A stretch of 64,000 nt of DNA from RPQJ01 sp963846315 (GTDB lineage Bacteria; Pseudomonadota; Gammaproteobacteria; Steroidobacterales; Steroidobacteraceae), in contig CAWJVM010000003.1 in NCBI GenBank assembly GCA_963846315.1, positions 62,001 to 126,000 of the forward strand, in the 5' to 3' direction. Both the position numbers and the translations under genes were made by a program. Below the pieces are notes generated by a model. That model was given only the letters and a program-made list of their open reading frames with translations, did not search any database and was not told where the DNA came from. This document shows positions 45,382 through 53,231 of this stretch, piece by piece (the stretch's first letter is position 1; the number at the start of each line of letters is the position of its first letter).

Positions 45382-47382
45382 TTATCGAGGTGCTGCGGGT
45401 GGCTTGCGGGCGGCCGGGCTCCGCGCCTGCAGCAGTGCCTGCAATTCCAGCTTTTCGGTGTCGTCCAGCGACGAATCCCGCGCCTTGGCCATCAGTTCAT
45501 CGAGCCGCCGGACCGGCGATTCCTCGGTAATGAGACGGTTCAGGGCCGATTTCAGTTCCGCGGCTGCGCCGGCCGCGTCCGGCGCGAGGCAGACGGCCGA
45601 GGCCAGCTTGGCCAGCGAGCCCTGGTCCGGCCGGTCGCGCCAACGCTCCAGGACCCCCGCGGTATTGGCGGGCGGGTCTTCCCGCAACTGGGTCAGCAGC
45701 TCCGCCAACAGCGGGATGCCGGGTCGGTCGATGGCCGCCACGGCATCGATCTGCTGGCCACTGATGGCCGTGGCGGACGCTGGATGGTGCACCAGCAGCG
45801 TCACTGCCTGCCGGACCAGGTTGCCACGGCCCGGTGCCGCCGCGTGCGAAGCACCGAAGCGCGCCCCGCCCAGACCGCTCGGACGCTCGTAACCGCTTGA
45901 ATTTCTTTCGGAATAGGAGCCGCTGGTGGAGGTCACGGCGCGGTTCTGCTGGCCACCGCCGCCCGGGGCCTCCGGACTGTCGCCTCCCAACAGCTCGTTG
46001 AGGCGGGCCGGGGACATGCCGACGACCCCTGCCAGTTGATTGACCAGCAGTTCGCGGTAGACGTCGGACGGAATCCTGCGCACCAGTGGCCGCGCCAGCT
46101 CGACCAGCTTGGCCCGGCCGTCCACGCTGCCGGTCTCCACGCGCGATGAGAGTTCACGGATCAGGTACTCGGACAGGGGCATTGCGCCGGCGAGTCGGGC
46201 TTCAAACGCCTCCTTGCCTTCCTCGCGCACGAGCGTGTCGGGATCGTGCCCGTCGGGCAGGAACAGGAAGCGCACCTGCCGTCCCTGCTTGACCTCGGCG
46301 ACGGCGTTCTCAAGCGCGCGCCACGCCGCCGCGCGGCCGGCACGGTCACCATCGAAACAGAACACCACTTCGCCGACAAGACGGAAGATGCGTTGCAAGT
46401 GCTCTGGCGTCGTCGACGTGCCAAGCGTTGCCACCGCGTACGTGATGCCGGCCTGGTGCAGGCTGACGACATCCATGTAGCCCTCGACCACCATCAGTCG
46501 CTGCAGGCTGCGCGTCGCCTGCCTTGCTTCGTACAGGCCGTAGAGCTCGCGACCCTTGTGGAAGAGCTCGGTCTCGGGCGAGTTCAGGTACTTCGGTTCG
46601 CCCTGATCGAGCACACGACCGCCGAAACCGATCGTGCGGCCACGCGTGTCGCGAATCGGGAACATGACGCGATCACGAAAACGGTCGTAGAAGCCGCGTT
46701 CGCGCGCGTAGGTGCTGGTGGTGGCAGCGCCGGCGGCCGACGTGGACGCATCGATGCTGCCCGAACCCATCCCCGAACCCGCGCCCGATGCCGCGGTGCC
46801 CGTGGTTTCTTGCTGCTGCGGCTGGCGCTCGATGATCAATCCCGCGCGCAGCAGCACGTGCCGCTCGTCCTCGGTGCCGCCGTACCGTTCGAGCAGCCCG
46901 TCCCAGCGGGCGGCGGCGTAACCGATACCGAACTTCTGCAAGGCATCGGCGTCGAGGCCGCGGCGCTTGACGTAGTCGCGTGCACGCGAGTCGCCGCTCA
47001 GGCACTGGCGGAAGTAGAGCGCCGCCCGTTCCATTGCGACGAAGAGCTCGTCGTGAGGGTTGACCGGGCCGGCAGCGGCGCCGCCTTCGCGCGGCACTTC
47101 GAGACCGGCTCGCGCCGCGAGGTCCTCGACTGCTTCGATGAAGCCGAGGTGGTCGTAGTCCATGACGAAGCCGAGCACCGTCCCGTGGGCGCCGCAGCCG
47201 AAGCAGTGATAGAACTGCTTGTCGACGCTGACCCAGAACGATGGCGTTTTCTCGTCGTGGAACGGGCAGCAGGCCTTGTACTCGCGACCGGCTTTCTTCA
47301 ACTGCACGCGGCTGCCGATCACCTCGATGATGTCGGTGCGGGCGACGAGTTCGTCGATGAAATGCTGGGGGATGCGGGCCAC
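45382..47382 (-). CDS. dnaG: DNA primase
   Basis: The protein has 666 residues. The CHC2 zinc finger (C39, H42, C60, C63 in CCPFHDEKTPSF and HCFGCG) is followed by the RNA polymerase core and the TOPRIM motifs MVVEGYMDVVSLHQAG and FCFDGDRAGRAAAW. The C-terminal helicase-binding domain ends the protein. A low-complexity insertion of about 40 Gly/Ser/Ala/Thr/Gln residues (187-226, at 46705-46824) lies between GLIIER and YDRFRDRVMFPI, where most DnaG proteins have only a few residues. It synthesises primers for replication. The 736 bp upstream hold a hairpin element instead of the usual close yqeY. Confidence 0.96.
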   Translation of the reverse strand: MARIPQHFIDELVARTDIIEVIGSRVQLKKAGREYKACCPFHDEKTPSFWVSVDKQFYHCFGCGAHGTVLGFVMDYDHLGFIEAVEDLAARAGLEVPREGGAAAGPVNPHDELFVAMERAALYFRQCLSGDSRARDYVKRRGLDADALQKFGIGYAAARWDGLLERYGGTEDERHVLLRAGLIIERQPQQQETTGTAASGAGSGMGSGSIDASTSAAGAATTSTYARERGFYDRFRDRVMFPIRDTRGRTIGFGGRVLDQGEPKYLNSPETELFHKGRELYGLYEARQATRSLQRLMVVEGYMDVVSLHQAGITYAVATLGTSTTPEHLQRIFRLVGEVVFCFDGDRAGRAAAWRALENAVAEVKQGRQVRFLFLPDGHDPDTLVREEGKEAFEARLAGAMPLSEYLIRELSSRVETGSVDGRAKLVELARPLVRRIPSDVYRELLVNQLAGVVGMSPARLNELLGGDSPEAPGGGGQQNRAVTSTSGSYSERNSSGYERPSGLGGARFGASHAAAPGRGNLVRQAVTLLVHHPASATAISGQQIDAVAAIDRPGIPLLAELLTQLREDPPANTAGVLERWRDRPDQGSLAKLASAVCLAPDAAGAAAELKSALNRLITEESPVRRLDELMAKARDSSLDDTEKLELQALLQARSPAARKPPAAPR

Positions 47383-47489
47383 GGTGCGGATTCGGCGTCG
47401 GGTCGGGTAGCGATAGTGGGGGTGCGGGTCAGTGCTCGCAAGAGCGGCTTTTCGGGTAGCTGAACTTGCAGTCAGGAGGCGGATCGCGG

Positions 47490-48010
47490 GCGCTCAGTCC
47501 GGTGGCTTTTCCGACGGGCGGAAAGGCAGATACGCCCGTCGGAAAAGCCACCGGACTGAGCGCTCGATACGACGCACCTGAGCGAGTTTTCGGCCGGGCC
47601 CGAAAACTCGCACGGTGCAAGCGGCGTCCACGGACCGCACCCCGACAGATCGCTGCCGACCGATGCCTGCACTCGCAATCGTGGCGGATCCCTGCCGTTG
47701 CGAACGGCACCAGCGCCACACCCAAATCCACCGGCATTAGCGCAGTACCCAGACCGACCAGCACGCGCACGTCACCCAACGATGAAATTGGTCGCGCGCC
47801 TGAACCCTCGGTTCCCGCATCAATCGGCTTCGACGCCTCTATCCGGCTGCATGCGCCGTGCGTCTCGGCGGGCGCGATCTGCACTTTGCATTTATCGACT
47901 GTGCTTCCCGCCCGGCGAGACGCTCAGGCGCCGCATGCAGGTCGGGGTTCGGGCTCGTTCTCCCGCGCCCGTGTCTGCCTTTCCGGGCGCGGAGAACGAC
48001 GCCGAACCCC
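47490..48010. repeat. inverted pair of two-hairpin elements (locus 1), between yqeY and dnaG
   Basis: The left unit has a perfect 31-bp hairpin (arms 47490-47520 and 47533-47563, loop GAAAGGCAGATA). A second hairpin follows at 47574-47618: base stem GCACC/GGTGC, unpaired TGA and AC, then a 12-bp stem (47582-47593 with 47600-47611). The right unit repeats this inverted. Its second-type hairpin is at 47848-47940 (GCGCC/GGCGC plus a nearly perfect 15-bp arm pair), and its first-type hairpin is at 47944-48010 (loop GTGTCTGCCTTTCC). About 230 bp of non-repeated sequence lies between. No gene is visible in 47383-48118. Confidence 0.88.
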
Positions 48011-48118
48011 CACCTCGGACCGTTGTCGTCCTGAATACGACTCGCCGCGCGAAAACGCGCAGCGTCACAAAAACAAAGTAAAAAGCGCCCAACCAAGGCG
48101 CACCGGCACCCAGCCGGA

Positions 48119-48574
48119 TCAGGCGGAGAGCGCCGCCTTGATGCGGGCGCTGGCCGCGCCGATGTCAGTTCGCCCCGCAGCCTTCGCCTTCACGATCGCC
48201 ATCACCTTGCCCATGTCCTTGACGGACGCGGCACCGGTGGACGCGATCGCATCCTTGATCAGGGCATCGACTTCGACGTCGGAGAGCTGCGCGGGCAGGT
48301 AGACCGTCAGTAGTTCGATTTCGGCCTGTTCCTTGGCCGCCAGATCGGGTCGCGCACCCAGCTCGAACTGGGCGATCGATTCCTTGCGCTGCTTCAGCAT
48401 CTTTTCGATGACCGACAGCACCTGCGCGTCGTCGAGCGAGATGCGCTCATCGACTTCGCGCTGCTTGATCGCAGCCTGCAGCATGCGGATGGTGCCGAGA
48501 CGCTCTTTTTCGCCCGCGCGCATGGCGGACTTCATGTCCTCGGTGATCCGCTCCTTGAGGGAAGTCGTGGTCAT
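48119..48574 (-). CDS. yqeY: GatB/YqeY domain protein
   Basis: The protein has 151 residues from ATG 48574. YqeY blocks include LKERITEDMKSAMRAGEKERLGTIRMLQAAIKQREVDER, then EKMLKQRKESIAQFELGARPDLA and ELLTVYLPAQLSDVEVDALI, and the GKVMAIVKAKAAGRTDIGAASA end. It resembles the tail domain of the GatB amidotransferase subunit and may bind tRNA. It lies 72 nt downstream of rpsU in the same direction, the standard order before dnaG. Confidence 0.93.
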   Translation of the reverse strand: MTTTSLKERITEDMKSAMRAGEKERLGTIRMLQAAIKQREVDERISLDDAQVLSVIEKMLKQRKESIAQFELGARPDLAAKEQAEIELLTVYLPAQLSDVEVDALIKDAIASTGAASVKDMGKVMAIVKAKAAGRTDIGAASARIKAALSA

Positions 48575-48646
48575 CGGGGTGGCGTGCGTCGTCGCGGCTG
48601 GAACCAAGGCTCGATCAACCGCAACGCGGTCGATCGGGCCGACGGC

Positions 48647-48868
48647 TCAGAAATTGCGGACGCGGGGCGCGGACGAGAAGTCGCGGGTGCTGCGCTTCTG
48701 GTGGCGCTTCACGGCAGCCGCCTTCTTGCGCTTACGCTCCTGCGTCGGCTTCTCGTAGAATTCGCGGCGACGAAGTTCCGTCAGCACGCCGGCCTTTTCA
48801 CACGCACGCTTGAAGCGGCGCAGGGCGGCATCGAAGTATTCGTTCTCACGGATGCGGACGCTGGGCAT
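48647..48868 (-). CDS. rpsU: 30S ribosomal protein S21
   Basis: The 73 residues are full length and unmistakable: MPSVRIRENEYFDAALRRFKRACEKAG, LRRREFYEKPTQERKRKKAAAVKRH. S21 helps initiation on the small subunit. It opens the rpsU-yqeY-dnaG-rpoD block, divergent from tsaD as in many gammaproteobacteria. The 235-nt gap to tsaD must hold both promoters; I could not fix their elements. Confidence 0.97.
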   Translation of the reverse strand: MPSVRIRENEYFDAALRRFKRACEKAGVLTELRRREFYEKPTQERKRKKAAAVKRHQKRSTRDFSSAPRVRNF

Positions 48869-49103
48869 CGAAACCTCGTCAATCGGTCAAAACGGCTGAA
48901 CGGCCGGCCAGTGGCCTGGGCGCCAGTCATCGAAAGGTTGTTGGACAGCCAGCCGGGTCCCGGGGGACACACGGCCAGCAAGGGACCGCGAATTCTAGTG
49001 ATCGCGGCTTGGAAATGCAAAAGCAGCGGCGTCCAGGACCCCTGCCAGGCCGTCCGGACTCCGGGCTTCGTCCATCACTGCCACGGGCACAGCGAGCGAC
49101 CAC

Positions 49104-50129
49104 ATGCGGGTTCTGGGGATCGAAACCTCGTGCGACGAGACCGCCGCCGCCGTCTACGACGGCCAGGCCGGCCTGCTGGCGCACGAGCTGTACAGCCAGG
49201 TCGCCCTGCATGCGACCTACGGCGGCGTCGTGCCCGAGCTCGCCTCGCGCGACCACCTGCGTAAGGTATTGCCCCTGTTGGAAAAAGCGGTCGAGCGGAG
49301 TGGGGGTCGCGCGCTGCTCGACGGCATCGCCTATACCAGCGGCCCGGGTCTTGTCGGGGCCCTGCTGGTCGGTGCCGCCGTGGCCCGGAGCCTCGCCTAT
49401 GCCTGGGACCTGCCCTGCATCGGGGTCCATCACATGGAAGGGCACCTGCTGGCGCCGCTGCTCGAGCCGGAGCCGCCGCAATTCCCGTTCGTCGCGCTGC
49501 TGGTCTCGGGCGGTCATACGTTGCTCGCCCGGGTCGAGGGCGTCGGCCGGTACGAACTGCTCGGGAGTTCACTCGACGATGCGGCCGGCGAGGCTTTCGA
49601 CAAAACGGCGAAGCTGCTCGGACTGGGGTATCCCGGCGGACCGCAACTGGCCGCGCTCGCCGAACAGGGCCGGCCCGACGTGTTTCGCTTCCCGCGCCCG
49701 CTGACCGAGCGTCCGGGTCTCGATTTCTCATTCAGCGGCCTGAAGACGGCGGTGGTCGTCGCGCTGCGCAATCACGGCGAACTCGACCCACAGGCGCGGG
49801 CCGACGCGGCGCGAGGTTTTGAAGAAGCCGTGGTCGATACGCTCGTGATCAAGTGCCAGCGGGCAATCGACGCGACGGGTGCTGCCACGCTGGTCGTGGC
49901 CGGCGGCGTGGGCGCCAACCGGCGGCTGCGTGCGCGCATGCTTGCGATGGGCGAGCAGCGGGGGGTCCGGGTCGTCTATCCTCGCGCCGAGTTCTGCACC
50001 GACAACGCGGCGATGATCGCGTTGCTCGGGCAACTGCGGCTCGCTGCAGGCGAACGCGACGATTTTTCGATCCGTGCCCGCGCACGTTGGCCGATGACGG
50101 ACCTGGTGCCGCCCGCACCAGCCGAGTGA
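49104..50129 (+). CDS. tsaD: tRNA threonylcarbamoyladenosine synthase subunit TsaD
   Basis: The protein has 341 residues. The ASKHA fold shows LGIETSCDETAAAVYD at the N-terminus, the metal-binding HHMEGHLLAPLL, GPGLVGALLVGAAVARSLA and, near the end, CTDNAAMIALLG. With TsaB, TsaC and TsaE it makes t6A37 in tRNAs reading ANN codons. It is divergent from rpsU; folB follows 84 nt later on the same strand. Confidence 0.97.
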   Translation: MRVLGIETSCDETAAAVYDGQAGLLAHELYSQVALHATYGGVVPELASRDHLRKVLPLLEKAVERSGGRALLDGIAYTSGPGLVGALLVGAAVARSLAYAWDLPCIGVHHMEGHLLAPLLEPEPPQFPFVALLVSGGHTLLARVEGVGRYELLGSSLDDAAGEAFDKTAKLLGLGYPGGPQLAALAEQGRPDVFRFPRPLTERPGLDFSFSGLKTAVVVALRNHGELDPQARADAARGFEEAVVDTLVIKCQRAIDATGAATLVVAGGVGANRRLRARMLAMGEQRGVRVVYPRAEFCTDNAAMIALLGQLRLAAGERDDFSIRARARWPMTDLVPPAPAE

Positions 50130-50213
50130 GGCCGCCCGCGCAAGGCAAGACGGATCACGCGACCTGGAACAGATTCGAACCGACCGGCCCACCCGAGCGA
50201 ACAGACGGCAACG

Positions 50214-50582
50214 ATGGACACCATTTTCCTGACCGGCCTCACGGCCGACTGCATCATCGGCATCTGGGACTGGGAGCGGAAGATCAAGCAGAAGGTCGTG
50301 ATCGACCTCGAGATGTCGACCGACATCCGCAAGGCGGCCGCGAGCGACCACATCGACGACACGCTCGACTACAAGAAGGTGTCGAAGCGGCTGCTGCAGT
50401 TCGTGAGCGAGTCGGAGTTCCAGCTCGTCGAGACCCTGACCGACCGCATCGCGCAGATCATCCTCACGGAATTCGACGTACCGTCGGTCAAGGTCCGGCT
50501 GAACAAACAGGGCGCGCTGCGAGGCTCGCGCGATGTCGGCATCGTCATCGAGCGTCGCCGCGAAGACTACAAGAGGCCGTGA
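50214..50582 (+). CDS. folB: dihydroneopterin aldolase
   Basis: The protein has 122 residues. FolB blocks include LTADCIIGIWDWERKIKQKVVIDLEM near the N-terminus, DTLDYKKVSKRLLQFV with the conserved Tyr, and LVETLTDRIAQIIL with the catalytic Glu region. It splits dihydroneopterin to 6-hydroxymethyldihydropterin, the substrate of the next gene's product. The folK start overlaps its stop (GTGA at 50579). Confidence 0.95.
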   Translation: MDTIFLTGLTADCIIGIWDWERKIKQKVVIDLEMSTDIRKAAASDHIDDTLDYKKVSKRLLQFVSESEFQLVETLTDRIAQIILTEFDVPSVKVRLNKQGALRGSRDVGIVIERRREDYKRP

Positions 50583-51100
50583 CCACCACCCCGGTCTACG
50601 TCGCGGCGGGCAGCAACGTCGCGCCGATCGCGAACCTGCGGCGTGCGCTCGACGTGCTCGACCGGCACTTCGCCCCGCTGACCGTGTCCCGCGCGTATGC
50701 CAATGCTGCTGTCGGCTTCGAGGGCGACGATTTCATCAACCTCGTCGTCGGCTTCCGCACCGGCCTGACCGTCGACCGGGTGATCGAGCGGCTGCACGAG
50801 GCTGAGGCTGCGTGTGGGCGCGAGCGCCTGGCGCCGAAGTGGGCGCCGCGCACGATGGACCTCGATATCCTGCTGTTTGGCGACACGGTCTGCGCCGAGC
50901 CGGGACTCACGCTGCCGCGGCCGGATCTACTCAAGCGTCCCTACATGCTGGGCCCGGCGGCGGAGATTGCGCCCGCGACCGTGCACCCGATCGAGCGGCG
51001 CACGCTGGGTGAGTTGTGGCGGCGCATGCAGGCGACGCAAGCGCACGCGTTGCGGCCGGTGGACCTGGCGTGGGTGCCTGCGAGTGGCAACCACGCATGA
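50579..51100 (+). CDS. folK: 2-amino-4-hydroxy-6-hydroxymethyldihydropteridine diphosphokinase
   Basis: The protein has 173 residues from GTG 50579, translationally coupled to folB. HPPK features include VYVAAGSNVAPIANLRRAL, SRAYANAAVGFEGDDFINLVV, ERLAPKWAPRTMDLDILLFGD with the two Mg-binding Asp, and LPRPDLLKRPYMLGPAAEIAP. It pyrophosphorylates hydroxymethyldihydropterin for folate synthesis. Confidence 0.95.
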   Translation: MTTTPVYVAAGSNVAPIANLRRALDVLDRHFAPLTVSRAYANAAVGFEGDDFINLVVGFRTGLTVDRVIERLHEAEAACGRERLAPKWAPRTMDLDILLFGDTVCAEPGLTLPRPDLLKRPYMLGPAAEIAPATVHPIERRTLGELWRRMQATQAHALRPVDLAWVPASGNHA

Positions 51101-51168
51101 CGACTCGCGGGTCGACCAGGCATGACGCCCCACCGGTCGAAGTCGCGCCGGGGAACGCGGCGATGCCT

Positions 51169-51921
51169 CTAGACGCTGCGACCGCCGTCGACGGCGAGGA
51201 CCTGTCCCGTGACGTAAGGCGCTTCCGCCGCGAAGAACCAGGCGGTGCGGGCAATGTCGTCCGGCGAGCCGGTACGCTTCAGGGCGGTCTTGGCGATGAT
51301 CTCGTCCTGCAGGGTCGGGTCGAGCCCGCCCTCCGGCCACAGCACGGGACCGGGGGCAATGGCATTCACCCGCACTTCGGGGCCGAGCTCGCGGGCGAGC
51401 GATTTCGTCAGCATGATCAGGCCGGCCTTCGCGGCCGAATAGACCGGATGCGCCTGCAACGGCCGCAGGCCGTGAATGTCCACGAGGTTCAGGATCAGGC
51501 CGCGGTTCTTGCGCAGTTCAGGTGCAGCGGCTTGCGACAGGAACAACGGTGCGCGCAGGTTCGTGCCGAGCAGGTCGTCGAACTGTTCCGCGGTGATCGT
51601 GCCGATCGGTGTCGGCATGAAGCTCGACGCGTTGTTGACCAGGATGTCGAGCCGGCCGAAGCGCGCGACGACGTCGGCGACGAGAGCCGGCAAGGTCGTG
51701 ACGTCGAGCAGGTCGCAGGCGAACGCCGCCGCGGAACCGGCACGGATCGCATTGAGGTCGCCGACCAGGCTGTCTGCCTCGCCGCCCGACGTACGATGAT
51801 GCACGGCGACCGACGCGCCACCGGCGTGCAGTTTGCGTACGATGGCTTCGCCGAGCCGGCGTGCGCCGCCCGTCACCAATGCGCAGCGTCCAGCCAGCGG
51901 GAAGTCAGCAGCGGTGCTCAT
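51169..51921 (-). CDS. pteridine reductase-like short-chain dehydrogenase (FolM/PTR1 type)
   Basis: The protein has 250 residues from ATG 51921. The nucleotide site TGGARRLGEAIVRKLHAGG has the Arg-containing TGxxxRLG variant typical of pteridine reductases, with VHHRTS following to bind NADPH. The catalytic segment is LNLVDIHGLRPLQAHPVYSAAKAGL (Asp, Tyr and Lys; the usual Ser is replaced by Asp as in PTR1/FolM), and the end is PDDIARTAWFFAAEAPYVTGQVLAVDGG. Convergent with folB-folK, it likely reduces dihydropterins. Confidence 0.88.
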   Translation of the reverse strand: MSTAADFPLAGRCALVTGGARRLGEAIVRKLHAGGASVAVHHRTSGGEADSLVGDLNAIRAGSAAAFACDLLDVTTLPALVADVVARFGRLDILVNNASSFMPTPIGTITAEQFDDLLGTNLRAPLFLSQAAAPELRKNRGLILNLVDIHGLRPLQAHPVYSAAKAGLIMLTKSLARELGPEVRVNAIAPGPVLWPEGGLDPTLQDEIIAKTALKRTGSPDDIARTAWFFAAEAPYVTGQVLAVDGGRSV

Positions 51922-52043
51922 GGTTGCGTGAATCGTTGCACTGTCATGGGTGGGTGCGCGCGCCCGATGCCATCGGCACGGGCGTCGAGCCGCAAGATAC
52001 CTCAGCCTCTTCGGGCTGTCCGCGCCAAAGGATTCCACCGCCG

Positions 52044-53228
52044 ATGACCGTCCCCCTGGACCTGCCCGAGCTGACCCCCGACGAGGCGACGCACAGCGCG
52101 GCACTCGTGCAACACATCCGGTCGGTCATCGAGGCCGCGGGCGGGTGGATCGGCTTCGATCGCTTCATGCAGCTCGCGCTCTACGAGCCGGGCCTCGGCT
52201 ACTACAGTGCCGGGGCGCAAAAGTTCGGCGCGGCGGGCGATTTCATCACGGCACCTGAAGTGGCACCGGTGTTCAGCCGCTGCCTGGCGACACAATGCGC
52301 CGAGGTCATTCGCGAACTGGGGCCGGAATCACGGTTGCTCGAACTCGGGGCCGGTTCCGGCGTGATGGCCGCTGAGTTGCTGGTCGAGCTCGAACGGCAG
52401 GGAGCGTTGCCGGCCGAGTACTGGATCCTCGACCTCAGCGCGGACCTGTGCGAGCGCCAGCGCGAAACCTTGCAGCAGCGCGTGCCGCACTTGCTGCCGC
52501 GCGTGCAATGGCTGGATTCGCTGCCGGAAGCGCCCTTCATCGGCATGATCCTGGCGAACGAGGTGCTCGACGCGCTGACCGTCGAGCGCTTTGCGATCCG
52601 CAGCGGCGACGTCAATGCGCTCGGCGTCAGTTCAGAGTTCGGTCGATTGCAGTTGAGCGAAGTGCGGGGCGCTTCGCGGCTGGTTGCGGCCGTTCGCAGG
52701 ATCGAAAAGGACACGGGTATCGCACTCCCGGACGGCTACGAGTCTGAAGTTTGCATGGGCCTGGCGGAATGGTTCCAGTCGATCGCGTATTCGCTCGAGC
52801 GCGGCGTCCTGCTGTTCGTCGACTACGGCTTGCCGCGACGCGAGTACTACTCCGCCGAGCGCACGCGCGGCACGCTGCTCTGCCACTTCCGGCACCGCTT
52901 CCACGAGGACGCGCTCACTCGCGTCGGCCTGCAGGACATCACCGCCTGGGTCGATTTCACGGCCGTCGCCGAAGCAGCACAAGGCGCGGGTTGCGAGGTG
53001 GCCGGCTACACGACGCAGGCGCATTTCCTCATCGGTTGCGGCCTCGGCGATTTCGTCGCCAACGTCGAGGGGCTCGACCTGGTCCAGCGCCTGAACCTGT
53101 CACGCCAGGCAATGGTGCTGACGCTGCCCGGTGAAATGGGCGAGCGCTTCAAGGTCATCGCGCTGTCGAAGGACTACGCTGCGCCGCTGCGAGGCTTTAC
53201 GACGCGGGACCTGCGGCACTCGCTCTGA
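52044..53228 (+). CDS. MidA/NDUFAF7-family SAM-dependent methyltransferase
   Basis: The protein has 394 residues from ATG 52044. Family blocks include GWIGFDRFMQLALYEPGLGYYSAG, FITAPEVAPVFSRCLA, the SAM site LLELGAGSGVMAAELL, FIGMILANEVLDALTVERF, and FVDYGLPRREYY with TLLCHFRHRFHED. The eukaryotic relative NDUFAF7 methylates an Arg of a complex I subunit. The bacterial substrate is not known. It is divergent from the pteridine reductase; its 3' end meets the cca stop with a 3-nt gap. Confidence 0.93.
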   Translation: MTVPLDLPELTPDEATHSAALVQHIRSVIEAAGGWIGFDRFMQLALYEPGLGYYSAGAQKFGAAGDFITAPEVAPVFSRCLATQCAEVIRELGPESRLLELGAGSGVMAAELLVELERQGALPAEYWILDLSADLCERQRETLQQRVPHLLPRVQWLDSLPEAPFIGMILANEVLDALTVERFAIRSGDVNALGVSSEFGRLQLSEVRGASRLVAAVRRIEKDTGIALPDGYESEVCMGLAEWFQSIAYSLERGVLLFVDYGLPRREYYSAERTRGTLLCHFRHRFHEDALTRVGLQDITAWVDFTAVAEAAQGAGCEVAGYTTQAHFLIGCGLGDFVANVEGLDLVQRLNLSRQAMVLTLPGEMGERFKVIALSKDYAAPLRGFTTRDLRHSL

Positions 53229-53231
53229 TAT

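Noticed and set aside
47466..48302. Open frames running through the hairpin element at locus 1 (and similar ones at locus 2)
   Set aside because: They arise because palindromic arms are open in several frames; they have no ribosome site and the repeated peptide simply mirrors the repeated DNA.
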